Source: an uncultured Coriobacteriaceae bacterium
Lineage (GTDB): Bacteria > Actinomycetota > Coriobacteriia > Coriobacteriales > Atopobiaceae
Assembly: GCA_900544655.1 (NCBI GenBank)
Contig: UQWE01000026.1
Span: forward strand, 1 to 12,740
DNA length: 12,740 bases
Reading direction: 5' to 3'
Position 1 is the stretch's first letter. Each line of letters opens with the position of its first letter. A program made the position numbers and the translations under genes. The notes under the pieces were generated by a model, which saw only the letters and a list, made by a program, of their open reading frames with translations, searched no databases and was not told the origin of the DNA. Of the stretch, positions 1-6,734 are shown one piece after another.

Positions 1-275
1 TGCGCGTGCGGCAGATCCCCGCAGCGCTGACCCCGCCGGGGCTCCTGCGCCTCATGGAGCACGACCGCACAAACGGCACGGAGCTCACGCGACTCCTGCG
101 CGGTTACCTCGACCGCGACCGCAACGTGACGCGCACCGCGCGTGACCTGTTCCTCACGAGGAGCACCTGCATCAGGCACCTGGAGCAGATCGGCGAGATA
201 AGCGGCCTCAACCTGGACGACCCTGACGTGCGCCTCGCCTGCGGCATCGCCCTGCGCCTCCACGAGCGGGAGTAG
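1..275 (+). CDS. PucR/CdaR-type transcriptional regulator, C-terminal HTH end (5' truncated by window)
   Basis: About 90 C-terminal residues of a protein whose start lies outside the window; the reading frame is open back to the edge and ends with TAG at 273-275. The segment from 'LTRLLRGYL' through 'NVTRTARDLFLTRSTCIRHL' to 'SGLNLDDPDVRLACGIALRL' matches the helix-turn-helix domain that ends PucR/CdaR-family regulators (family pattern: A..LF.HRNT...RL..I....G.dL.dp..RL.L..AL). Such proteins usually carry N-terminal sensory domains (GAF, PucR N-domain or GGDEF-like), which cannot be seen here, so the effector and targets are unknown. The gene converges with the fucose cluster and ends 53 bp before the shared hairpin at 329-360. 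There is no sign that it controls that cluster. Confidence 0.75.
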   Translation, partial: RVRQIPAALTPPGLLRLMEHDRTNGTELTRLLRGYLDRDRNVTRTARDLFLTRSTCIRHLEQIGEISGLNLDDPDVRLACGIALRLHERE

Positions 276-328
276 CGCAACGAAGCGACAGTGGAGCCAT
301 GTGTCGGGGCACGGCAAACTGCCAAGAA

Positions 329-360
329 AAAGCCCGGACACCAGAAGGCATCCGGGCTTT
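329..360 (-). terminator. Intrinsic terminator of the fucose cluster
   Basis: A perfect 10-bp inverted repeat, AAAGCCCGGA (329-338) and TCCGGGCTTT (351-360), encloses a 12-nt loop. Read on the minus strand, the GC-rich stem runs into CTTTTTCTTGG, a usable U tract, 24 bp after the aldolase stop codon. On the plus strand the stem is followed by TTTCAAGCC, so it may terminate the pucR-like gene only weakly. Confidence 0.85.
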
Positions 361-384
361 CAAGCCACAACGTATGTGTGCTCG

Positions 385-1266
385 CTACTCAGCGAGCAGC
401 TCCGCGATAGCGGCCTCGTCGGCCTCGGTGGCCTGGACGGCGGGGTCGAAGATCTTCGTTGAGATGGGCAGGCCCTTGACCTTCACGGCAGCCTTGATGG
501 CGGAGACGAACAGGTCGCAGACGTCATAGACGGCCATGAGCTTGGAGATGCGCTCGGCGCACGAGACGGCCGTGGCATAGTCGCCGGCCTGGTAGGCGGC
601 GTGCATCTTGGCGAACGTCTCGGGCTCCACGTTCGTGAGGCCGCACAGAACGCCGTTGCCGCCGCTCACGCGGTTGACCAGGTAGTACTCGTCAAAGCCG
701 GAGAACACGGTGAACTCGGGGTTCACGGCACGCGCGGCGCGAATGACCTTGCGCGTGTGGCTGATCGTGTCCACGGTGTCCTTGATGCCGCAGATGTTGG
801 CGTGCTTGGCAGCGAGGGAGGCAACGAGCTCGGGCGTGAGGTCGGTGCCGGTACGCGCCGGGAAGTTGTAGAGAATGACCGGGAGCTTCGTGGCCTCGGC
901 GATGCCGCCGAAGTAGTGCTCGGCGGTAGGCGCGCTCGGGCCAAAGTAGTACGGGGACACCGCGAGCACCGCGTCGGCGCCAGCCTTCTCGGCATAGCGG
1001 GTGAGCTCCAGGACGTTGGCGTAGTTCGTGTCGCCAACACCAATGAAGACCTTCATGCGATCGCCCACACGCTTCACGGCAAAGTCGCAAGCGGCCTTCT
1101 TATCCTCGAGCGAGACGCTGTAGAACTCGCCAATGCTGCCAAAGAGCAGAACGCCGTTGAGACCGGCGTCAGCAAGGTGGTCGAGATGCTTGCCCCACAG
1201 ATCGAAATCGATGTTGCCCTCATCATCAGTAATGGTGATGGACGGACAGAAAATGCCCTCGAACAT
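385..1266 (-). CDS. DapA/NanA-family class I aldolase, predicted 2-keto-3-deoxy-L-fuconate aldolase
   Basis: A 293-residue protein of the dihydrodipicolinate synthase / N-acetylneuraminate lyase family, the normal family length (about 290-300). Family signatures are visible: GSIGE at 43-47 (equivalent of the GTTGE carboxylate-binding loop), YNFP at 133-136 with the catalytic Tyr133, and GIKD at 160-163 with the Schiff-base Lys162. The family joins or splits pyruvate and an aldehyde. In this operon the most sensible reaction is cleavage of 2-keto-3-deoxy-L-fuconate to pyruvate and L-lactaldehyde, as proposed for the DapA homologue of the C. jejuni fucose island. True DapA for lysine synthesis is less likely because all neighbours are fucose genes. 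It is the last gene of the cluster. ATG at 1264-1266 is preceded by GGAAGGG with 8-nt spacing. A 132-bp gap with a strong hairpin separates it from fucU. Family certain; substrate inferred. Confidence 0.85.
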   Translation of the reverse strand: MFEGIFCPSITITDDEGNIDFDLWGKHLDHLADAGLNGVLLFGSIGEFYSVSLEDKKAACDFAVKRVGDRMKVFIGVGDTNYANVLELTRYAEKAGADAVLAVSPYYFGPSAPTAEHYFGGIAEATKLPVILYNFPARTGTDLTPELVASLAAKHANICGIKDTVDTISHTRKVIRAARAVNPEFTVFSGFDEYYLVNRVSGGNGVLCGLTNVEPETFAKMHAAYQAGDYATAVSCAERISKLMAVYDVCDLFVSAIKAAVKVKGLPISTKIFDPAVQATEADEAAIAELLAE

Positions 1267-1338
1267 GTCACTACCCTTCCTTTTCTAGGGACGGAGGCTA
1301 TCTCCGCTTTCCCCAATCCTTTTATCCAAGACAGCCAC

Positions 1339-1370
1339 GTGGGACCGGACGCGCGAGGCGCCGGTCCCAC
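1339..1370 (-). other. Intercistronic RNA hairpin between fucU and the aldolase gene
   Basis: A perfect 10-bp inverted repeat, GTGGGACCGG (1339-1348) and CCGGTCCCAC (1361-1370), with a 12-nt GC-rich loop that can itself pair (1350-1352 with 1358-1360). On the minus strand it is followed by GTGGCTGTCTTGG, not a U tract, so it is more likely an mRNA-stabilising or processing element than a full terminator. It begins 28 bp after the fucU stop codon and lies 72 bp upstream of the aldolase start. Confidence 0.6.
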
Positions 1371-1398
1371 GGACATTTACCAGATCTGACCAGGTAAG

Positions 1399-1854
1399 CT
1401 AGTCAATCTTCTCGTTCTCGTAGACGACACCCTTCTGCAGGATGACGTTAGCATACTGGGCACGCTCGCTCGTAGCGATTACGACATAGGACTTCTTAGC
1501 CTCGTCGTAGAACGGGAAGCGGTCGATGGTACCAATAGCGTCGGCGCCGCGGTCGTCGACCTCGGAGACGAGTTCCTTGTACGTGTCCCAAATCGGAGTC
1601 TCACAGTCATCACCCGGCACGACGTCCATGAGCGTGACGGGCTTCTCGACGTACTGGTCAAGCGGAACGAGCTTGAGGATGGCCTTGAGAACCTCGGGCA
1701 CACCGTGGCCATCGCAGCGGACGAGCTTGCAATCCTTGGCAATGGAGGCCGCCGGGAAATTGCCGTCGGCAATCACGAGCGTGTCACCGTGTCCCATCTC
1801 GCACAGAATCGAGAGAAGCTCTGGCGGCAGAACCGGAGAAATACCCTTAAGCAT
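1399..1854 (-). CDS. fucU: L-fucose mutarotase, RbsD/FucU family
   Basis: A 151-residue protein (E. coli FucU is about 140) that interconverts the alpha and beta anomers of L-fucose, supplying the anomer used by the next enzyme. The N-terminus 'MLKGISPVLPPELL' followed by 'EMGHGDTLVIADGNFP' is the RbsD/FucU signature, with His22 and Asp30 in the active-site positions. Near the C-terminus 'RFPFYDEAKKSY' and 'SERAQYANVILQKGV' match the FucU-type ending with its conserved Tyr and Asn. FucU rather than RbsD fits both the sequence and the fucose neighbours. ATG at 1852-1854 has an AGAGGGAG ribosome site 6-7 nt upstream. The gene sits between two strong intercistronic hairpins, which may give it an mRNA abundance different from the flanking genes. 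Confidence 0.9.
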   Translation of the reverse strand: MLKGISPVLPPELLSILCEMGHGDTLVIADGNFPAASIAKDCKLVRCDGHGVPEVLKAILKLVPLDQYVEKPVTLMDVVPGDDCETPIWDTYKELVSEVDDRGADAIGTIDRFPFYDEAKKSYVVIATSERAQYANVILQKGVVYENEKID

Positions 1855-1889
1855 GATGTGCTCCCTCTTAAAACGGATAGATAGAAAGG

Positions 1890-1914
1890 CCCGCGCGTCA
1901 GGCAGACGCGCGGG
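1890..1914 (-). other. Intercistronic RNA hairpin between the lactonase gene and fucU
   Basis: CCCGCGCGTC (1890-1899) and GACGCGCGGG (1905-1914) form a perfect 10-bp GC-rich stem with a 5-nt loop. It lies 13 bp after the lactonase stop and 35 bp before the fucU start. On the minus strand it is followed by CCTTTCTATCTATCC, which has some U but no continuous run. It could be a leaky terminator or an mRNA stabiliser. Confidence 0.6.
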
Positions 1915-1927
1915 TCAGGAGACGGCG

Positions 1928-2725
1928 CTAGAACTTGAGACCGTACGCACGCACGGCGTTGTTCATGAAGAAGTCCTCGTCGTCGCCAAAGGCGTCACGC
2001 AGCGTCTGGAAGTGCTCGTCGAAGGAGCTGTACAGCTTCACGACGGGCCAGTTGGACGCATACAGGAGCTTTTTGGGATCGAACGTGTCGCGCGTGAACT
2101 TGAGCAGCTCGGAGACGAACTGCTTGTCGGCCGTGGGGAAGCCAGAGACCTTCACGTAGAGGTTCGGCAGGGTCGCGAACTTCTTCATGACCGCGCACCA
2201 CTCCGGCGTGAGCGCCTCGACGTTGCCGAGGTGGTTCAGGATGACGGTCTCCTCAGGCGCCTGGGCAAATGCCTCGTAGGCGTCCTCAAGCTCGTTCACG
2301 CGGTTGCAGGACTCAAACGGCAGGCCCTTGGTAGCCAGCGTGTGAAGGCCCTCCACGAAACTGGGCTCGAGGCAACGGCCCTTGGGCTCGGAGTCAATGT
2401 GGAGCGGCTCGCGGATGCCGGCGGCAAACGCGGGGACGCGCATCCACGGAGAGACGTCGCTGCGAAGCATGCAGGCGAGCATCTTGGGGTGGGCTGCTTT
2501 GAGATCGAAGGCGATCTTGTCCTCGGCCTCGTGGTCGGCGCAGTCTACCTCGACGTACACGCCGCCGACGAACTCGACGCCAGCCTGACGGGCGTACTCG
2601 GCCTCGAGGTCCTCCACCTTGTAGGTGTGCGTGATGGTGCCGTCGGTGCCGTCGAGCCAGGGAAGGCTCTGCGTATCGAGGTTCCACACGTGGAAGTGAG
2701 AATCGACAACCTTGAGATCAGACAT
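1928..2725 (-). CDS. Amidohydrolase family (COG3618), predicted L-fuconolactonase
   Basis: A 265-residue amidohydrolase_2-family protein with the TIM-barrel landmarks of sugar lactonases: 'DSHFHVW' at 8-14 (the HxH on strand 1), 'YVEVDC', 'ILNHLGNV', 'VKVSGFP' and 'YASNWPV'. Characterised COG3618 members hydrolyse L-fucono-, L-rhamnono- or 2-pyrone-4,6-dicarboxylate lactones. Given the neighbours, opening of L-fuconolactone to L-fuconate is the likely role. The usual catalytic/metal Asp of the '(G/S)SDWP' motif is Asn here ('ASNWP'), a variant I recall in some family subgroups, so activity should not be taken for granted. ATG at 2723-2725 is only 5 nt past the fucP stop, and its GGGGAGGAG ribosome site lies in the last fucP codons, which suggests translational coupling. 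Family strong, exact substrate inferred. Confidence 0.82.
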   Translation of the reverse strand: MSDLKVVDSHFHVWNLDTQSLPWLDGTDGTITHTYKVEDLEAEYARQAGVEFVGGVYVEVDCADHEAEDKIAFDLKAAHPKMLACMLRSDVSPWMRVPAFAAGIREPLHIDSEPKGRCLEPSFVEGLHTLATKGLPFESCNRVNELEDAYEAFAQAPEETVILNHLGNVEALTPEWCAVMKKFATLPNLYVKVSGFPTADKQFVSELLKFTRDTFDPKKLLYASNWPVVKLYSSFDEHFQTLRDAFGDDEDFFMNNAVRAYGLKF

Positions 2726-2730
2726 AGTGG

Positions 2731-3987
2731 TTACTCCTCCCCAAAGCCGATCTTGGAGCCGGCGAAGCCGTACCAGGCGCAGAAGGCCAGGCAGGGAACG
2801 GCGACGAGCATGGCGACGGACAGGCCGCAGGCATCGCCGATGGCACTGACGATAACCGGGATGATGGCGCCACCCACGATTGACATCGTGATAATGGACG
2901 AACCCGTCTTCGTTTCGTCGCCGTTCATGCCACGCAGTGAGAGCGAGAAGATCGTCGGATAGCCGATGGACATGAACAGGTAGGCCACGACAAAGGCAGC
3001 GACGGACACGACGCCAAGGTTCAGGAACACGAGGAAGAAGCAGATGGCAGCACCCGTCATGTAGACGCCGAGCAGCTTGCCCGGGTCCTTCTTGGCCAGA
3101 AGCGGCGTAGAGCCGAAGCGGCCGATGGTGAACAGCAGCGACAGGGCGCTCACGAGGCCCGTGGCGAGGCTCATCTCAAGGCCGGCGACCTTCGTCGCAT
3201 ACGTGGCGAACAGGGAGAAGCCAACCGTCTGGATGCCCACGTAGAAGAACTCGGCGACGACGCCAAGCTTGAAGTAGGGCTTCTTGAGGGCACCGCCCTT
3301 GACGGCCTTCTCGGAGCCGGCCTCCTCGACGTCGTTCGGCGGCGTGGGGAGCTTCACGAAGACGAACACGGCGAGCATGATGGCGAGCACGATGGCGATC
3401 ACGATGTAGATGCCACGGGTGCTGCCCAGGAAGGCCGTCTTGGCCTCGGCGAAGCCAGGCTGGCCGGCGGCGACCGTCGTGCTCAGGATCTGGGCCATGA
3501 TGAGCGGGCCCACGATGGAACCGACGCCGTTGAACGACTGGGCGAGGTTGAGTCGCATGGACTCGTGCTTCTCGTCACCAAGCTTGGTGATATACGGGTT
3601 GCAGTTGGCCTCGAGCGTGGTGGCGCCAGCGGCAACGACGAACGTGGAGACCAGGAACAGGGCGAACGAGGCGGCGTTCGTGGCGGGCACCGTGATGATG
3701 GAGCCGATCACGAACAGGGCGAGGCCGGCGATGACGCCACCCTTGTAGCCGAACTTCTTGGCGATGGCGCCGGCCGGGATGGCCATGACGAAGTAGGCGC
3801 CGTAGTAGGCTACCTGCATGAGCGACGTCTGGGTGGTCGTCAGCTCAAGGTAGTTGGCGATCGGGGCGTTCAGCGAGCTGACCAGGTTCATGGCCAGGCC
3901 CCAGACGAAGAACAGCGAGGTTACGAGAACGATGGCAATGGTTGCCGCAGCGCCCTTGGTGCTCGCCTTCTTGGCAGAATCAGACAT
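2731..3987 (-). CDS. fucP: FucP-type L-fucose:H+ symporter, MFS permease
   Basis: A 418-residue, 12-helix major facilitator (E. coli FucP has 438) predicted to import L-fucose across the cytoplasmic membrane. FucP signatures run in order: 'SLFFVWGLAMNL' (24-35) in helix 1, 'YYGAYFVMAIPAGAIAKKFG' (61-80) around helices 2-3, 'TLEANCNPYITKLG' (124-137) with Glu126 matching E. coli Glu135, 'MRLNLAQSFNGVGSIVGPL' with the sugar-contacting Gln/Asn positions, and 'FMSIGYPTIFSL' late in the protein. The proton-coupling Asp46 of E. coli FucP aligns with Ser37, an unusual change. The N-terminal 18 residues are short and polar. ATG at 3985-3987 has AGAGGA about 9 nt upstream. A 27-bp gap separates it from the dehydrogenase gene. 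The permease could serve a related sugar such as D-arabinose or L-galactose. Confidence 0.88.
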   Translation of the reverse strand: MSDSAKKASTKGAAATIAIVLVTSLFFVWGLAMNLVSSLNAPIANYLELTTTQTSLMQVAYYGAYFVMAIPAGAIAKKFGYKGGVIAGLALFVIGSIITVPATNAASFALFLVSTFVVAAGATTLEANCNPYITKLGDEKHESMRLNLAQSFNGVGSIVGPLIMAQILSTTVAAGQPGFAEAKTAFLGSTRGIYIVIAIVLAIMLAVFVFVKLPTPPNDVEEAGSEKAVKGGALKKPYFKLGVVAEFFYVGIQTVGFSLFATYATKVAGLEMSLATGLVSALSLLFTIGRFGSTPLLAKKDPGKLLGVYMTGAAICFFLVFLNLGVVSVAAFVVAYLFMSIGYPTIFSLSLRGMNGDETKTGSSIITMSIVGGAIIPVIVSAIGDACGLSVAMLVAVPCLAFCAWYGFAGSKIGFGEE

Positions 3988-4014
3988 GCGTTAAATCCTC
4001 TTTCCAGGCCAGAG

Positions 4015-4806
4015 CTAGTCGAGGGCGCGGTCGAGGTTGACGTAGCCGCCGTCGACGTTGCACCACTGGCCGGTGGTGTGGCTGGAGCGGTCAGAAAGCA
4101 GGAAGCACGCGGTGTCGGCAATCTCCTCGGTGGTGGTCATACGGTGCTCCAGCGGGATGCGGTCCGTGATGAGGGACAGACGCTTCTGCTGGGCCTCCTC
4201 GTCACCGAAGGTCTTGATCCAGTTGGCATACAGCGGCGTCCAGGCCTCGGCGACGACGATAGCGTTGACACGCACGGAGTCGTGGACGAGAGCGGCGGCC
4301 CACTCACGGGTGAGGCCGAGGATGGCGCCCTTGGCGGCGGCGTAGGCCGTCGTCTTGCCTTGGCCGGTGAGGGCGACCTTGGAGGCGATGTTCACGATGG
4401 AGCCCTTGGACTCCTTGAGGTACGGGCAGGTCTCGTGGACGAGCTCGAAGTAGTGCGTGAGGTTGCCGTGCAGGGACTTCTCGAAATCCTGCCAGCTCGT
4501 GGTCTCGAGCTCGAGGTTATCGTTGCGACCAGCGTTGTTCACGACGCCGTCGATGTGGCCGTACTTCTTGTAGACCTCCTCGACGATGGGCTTGATGGCG
4601 TCGGTGTCATTGAGGTCGATGTAGTACATCTCGAACGTCTTGGTGATCTCGGAGATCTCGGCGCGGAACTCGTCCTCGACACCGTCCTTGCGGTTCAGGA
4701 CCACGGGGACAGCGCCCTCGCGAGCGAGCTGCAGAGCGATGCCCTTACCGATGCCCTTGAAGCCACCAGTGACGAAAACGACCTTGCCCTCGAGATGAAG
4801 ATCCAT
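4015..4806 (-). CDS. Short-chain dehydrogenase, predicted L-fucose 1-dehydrogenase
   Basis: A 263-residue classical SDR that should oxidise L-fucopyranose at C1 to L-fuconolactone using NAD(P)+. Visible elements: the Rossmann glycine motif TGGFKGIG (13-20), the NNAG motif (90-93), catalytic Ser142 in 'VNIAS', and the Tyr155/Lys159 pair in YAAAK. The tail 'VDGGYVNLDRALD' closely resembles the 'DGGYxHLDRAL' ending I know from L-fucose dehydrogenases, and this is the best specificity clue. The counterpart in C. jejuni is FucX (Cj0485), which also accepts D-arabinose. ATG at 4804-4806 follows AGAAGGAG with 6-nt spacing, a very good ribosome site. A 216-bp gap separates it from the dehydratase gene upstream, so a second promoter is possible. 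Confidence is high for the family and good for the substrate. Confidence 0.87.
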   Translation of the reverse strand: MDLHLEGKVVFVTGGFKGIGKGIALQLAREGAVPVVLNRKDGVEDEFRAEISEITKTFEMYYIDLNDTDAIKPIVEEVYKKYGHIDGVVNNAGRNDNLELETTSWQDFEKSLHGNLTHYFELVHETCPYLKESKGSIVNIASKVALTGQGKTTAYAAAKGAILGLTREWAAALVHDSVRVNAIVVAEAWTPLYANWIKTFGDEEAQQKRLSLITDRIPLEHRMTTTEEIADTACFLLSDRSSHTTGQWCNVDGGYVNLDRALD

Positions 4807-5022
4807 GATACGCTCCTTCTGGTTGTTCCGGGTATTCCTTCCCCGGTACTTGTCCTGACGCAGCTATTGGGGGACTGCGCCGTATGTATCACGCGGTTTG
4901 ACCCGCGGTGATGCCTAGTGTTTGCGACGGCGACGCCTTCGGCGGTAAATGGCGCCCCCGGGACTGCTTGGTGTGACCCGCTCGCAAAGGCAGCTAGAGC
5001 GAACCAACCAGGCGCGTCTTTG
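4807..5022 (-). promoter_or_regulatory. 216-bp gap inside the fucose cluster with inverted repeats
   Basis: No coding region is supported here. It holds an imperfect inverted repeat, TCACGCGG (4889-4896) and CCGCGGTGA (4903-4911), with one bulged base and a 6-nt loop, and a longer-range pair, TTTGCGA (4921-4927) and TCGCAAA (4982-4988). TTTGCGA also occurs inside the operator-like palindrome at 6745-6760. The gap is much larger than the others in the cluster, so it may hold an internal promoter, an operator or an attenuating structure. I see no U-tract terminator and no convincing -35/-10 pair. Confidence 0.35.
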
Positions 5023-6537
5023 TTACATGTAGTTGCACAGGTGCGGAAGAGCCGTCTCGGTGTAGCCAAGTGCCTCGGCGCAGGTGGGCTCGCCATTGCA
5101 GACGGCGATGATCTGGTCGATGAGACGGTCGCGAAGCTCTTCCATGGACTCGGGCCCATAGATTGTGGCCTGCGCGTCGAAGTCGATGTTGTCGGCCATG
5201 GTCTGAGCCGTGCGGCCATTGGCCGTGATGCGGAGGACGGGCGCGATGGCATTGCCCGTAGGCGTGCCGAGGCCCGTCGAGAAGATCACGAGCTGGCAAC
5301 CGCCGGCGATAATGCCGCTCACGCTGGACGGGTCGTTGCCCGGCGTGTCCATGATGACGAGGCCCTCGTGGCTCTTGAGCTTAGCCGCATAGGGGTAGAC
5401 GGCGTTGATGGGGCTGTGGCCTGCCTTGTGGATGCAGCCGAGGGACTTCTCCTCGAGCGTCGTCAGGCCGCCGGCCATGTTGCCGGGACTGGGGTTGCCC
5501 TCGCGCATCTCGGCGCCGAACATCTGCACGTACTTCTCGTAGTCGCGCACGATCTTGAGGATCTGCTCGCCCACCTCGGGCGTGGAGGCGCGGCGCGCGA
5601 GGATGTGCTCGCCGCCGAACAGCTCGGGCGTCTCGCACAGGACGGTCGTGGCGCCCTGCGAGACCATCCAGTCAGACACCTCGCCGATGAGCGGGTTGGA
5701 GCCCAGGCCACTCGAGGTGTCGGAGCCGCCGCAGTTGGTACCAAAGATGAGCTCGGAGACCGGCACGTCCTCTCGCTCGCACAGGCTTGCGGCACGGACG
5801 AGCTCGCGGGCGATGCGCGTGCCCTCCTCGACGGCCTTGATGGAACCGCCGACCTTCTGGATGATCAGCGAGCGGATGGGCTTGTCGCAGCGCTTGCGGA
5901 TGGCGTCGATGACGAGGTCATTCTGGCAGCCCTCGCAGCCGAGCGAGACAGCCAGCACGGCATAGACGTTGGGGTTTGCCGCAAGGCCAGCGAGCGTGTC
6001 GACCGTGAGCTGCTGGTCGACGTTCACCTGGCTGCAACCGTTCTGGTTATGGAACGTCACGCAGCCGGCGACGGCACGAGCGATGCGCTCCGTGGTGTCA
6101 GAGGCGCAGATGCTCGTGGGGAGGACGAGCACGTGATTGCGGATGCCCACCTGGCCGTCCGCTCGACGATAGCCGCGGAAGGTGCGGGTGGACTTAGGCG
6201 CGGCCACGGGGGAAATAGCGTCGGAGGCAGCGGAGGCCACGTCGTTGGCATCCGTGTCCTTGAGGTCATCGGAGCTGGCGCAGTTGTGCGTGTGCACATG
6301 CTCGCCCGCAGCGATGTCAGCAGTGGCGACACCGATGTACTCGCCGTACTTCATGACCTTCTCGCCGCGCTTGATATCCGCGCGCGCGATCTTGTGGAAC
6401 AGCGGAATGTGCTCGCGAGTCACGACATGGCCCTCGCCTCCGCCAGGCAGCGGATAGGCGACATCGGTGCCAGCCTCGAGCTCGTGAATGGCGACGACGA
6501 CGTTGTCCTTCTCGTCGATGATGACGCCGTTTCTCAT
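5023..6537 (-). CDS. UxaA-family (altronate dehydratase type) sugar-acid dehydratase, predicted L-fuconate dehydratase
   Basis: A 504-residue iron-dependent hydro-lyase (E. coli UxaA has about 495). The N-terminal SAF domain (about 1-88) ends in 'GEHVHTHNCAS', the metal-binding His region. The large C-terminal domain (about 115-504) has 'GIRNHVLVLPTSICASD', 'TFHNQNGCSQ' (161-170), 'SLGCEGCQ' (198-205), 'GTNCGGSDTSSGLGSNPLIG' (266-285) and 'FSTGLGTPTGNAIAPV', all typical of UxaA/GarD-type dehydratases. In this setting it should dehydrate L-fuconate to 2-keto-3-deoxy-L-fuconate. In C. jejuni the equivalent is split into two genes (cj0482/cj0483); here both halves are one intact protein. I chose the ATG at 6535-6537 because it has a GGGAGGA ribosome site 6-7 nt upstream; the frame stays open to 6654, but those extra residues do not resemble the family. 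It is the first gene of the cluster, facing the divergent iclR gene. Confidence 0.86.
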   Translation of the reverse strand: MRNGVIIDEKDNVVVAIHELEAGTDVAYPLPGGGEGHVVTREHIPLFHKIARADIKRGEKVMKYGEYIGVATADIAAGEHVHTHNCASSDDLKDTDANDVASAASDAISPVAAPKSTRTFRGYRRADGQVGIRNHVLVLPTSICASDTTERIARAVAGCVTFHNQNGCSQVNVDQQLTVDTLAGLAANPNVYAVLAVSLGCEGCQNDLVIDAIRKRCDKPIRSLIIQKVGGSIKAVEEGTRIARELVRAASLCEREDVPVSELIFGTNCGGSDTSSGLGSNPLIGEVSDWMVSQGATTVLCETPELFGGEHILARRASTPEVGEQILKIVRDYEKYVQMFGAEMREGNPSPGNMAGGLTTLEEKSLGCIHKAGHSPINAVYPYAAKLKSHEGLVIMDTPGNDPSSVSGIIAGGCQLVIFSTGLGTPTGNAIAPVLRITANGRTAQTMADNIDFDAQATIYGPESMEELRDRLIDQIIAVCNGEPTCAEALGYTETALPHLCNYM

Positions 6538-6627
6538 GAACGATCCTCCCTCTTTCTGGGACGGTTCATTGCCCACAAAGACCAAGCGCAGCGCCTGGCG
6601 TCCGTTGTTGTTGCCTGAATCCGTTTT

Positions 6628-6643
6628 GTTCGGATATGCGAAC
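6628..6643. promoter_or_regulatory. Operator-like palindrome A (predicted IclR-family binding site)
   Basis: GTTCGGATATGCGAAC is a 16-bp inverted repeat with 5-bp perfect arms (GTTCG/CGAAC) and a 6-bp AT-rich centre. The same arms and spacing recur at 6745-6760. Size and symmetry suit an IclR dimer. It overlaps the best minus-strand -10 candidate, which would fit repression of the fucose cluster. Regulator assignment is inferred from adjacency. Confidence 0.6.
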
Positions 6644-6661
6644 CTCGTTCCCAAATTGCAA
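6633..6661 (-). promoter_or_regulatory. Candidate promoter of the fucose cluster
   Basis: On the minus strand, TTGCAA (6656-6661) as -35 and CATATC (6633-6638) as -10 are 17 bp apart, giving a start near 6626 and a leader of about 90 nt. The -10 is a poor match and lies inside palindrome A. An alternative -10, TAGAAT near 6671-6677, has no good -35. Confidence 0.25.
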
Positions 6662-6734
6662 TTGCAGTGTAATTCTATCGCTTGGCGCGAGAAAGGGTGG
6701 CGCTCCGGGCTTCCATGGACGGTAGGTATTTCTC

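Noticed and set aside
385..1266. Lysine-pathway dapA
   Set aside because: The protein belongs to the same superfamily, but every neighbour is a fucose gene, and a DapA-type aldolase is needed to finish the pathway. Lysine biosynthesis is not suggested by any nearby gene.
3565..4911. Plus-strand open frame (448 codons) across fucP and the SDR gene
   Set aside because: It spans two well-supported minus-strand genes and their junction and resembles no family, so it is a mirror frame.
4918..6618. Long plus-strand open frame (566 codons) antisense to the dehydratase gene
   Set aside because: The minus-strand protein matches the UxaA family end to end. The antisense frame has low-complexity Ala/Val/Gly/Asp/Arg composition typical of the mirror of a high-GC gene and no recognisable domain.
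6538..6654. N-terminal extension of the dehydratase to an ATG at 6654
   Set aside because: The 39 extra residues show no family resemblance, while the ATG at 6537 has a strong ribosome site and starts directly with the SAF domain.
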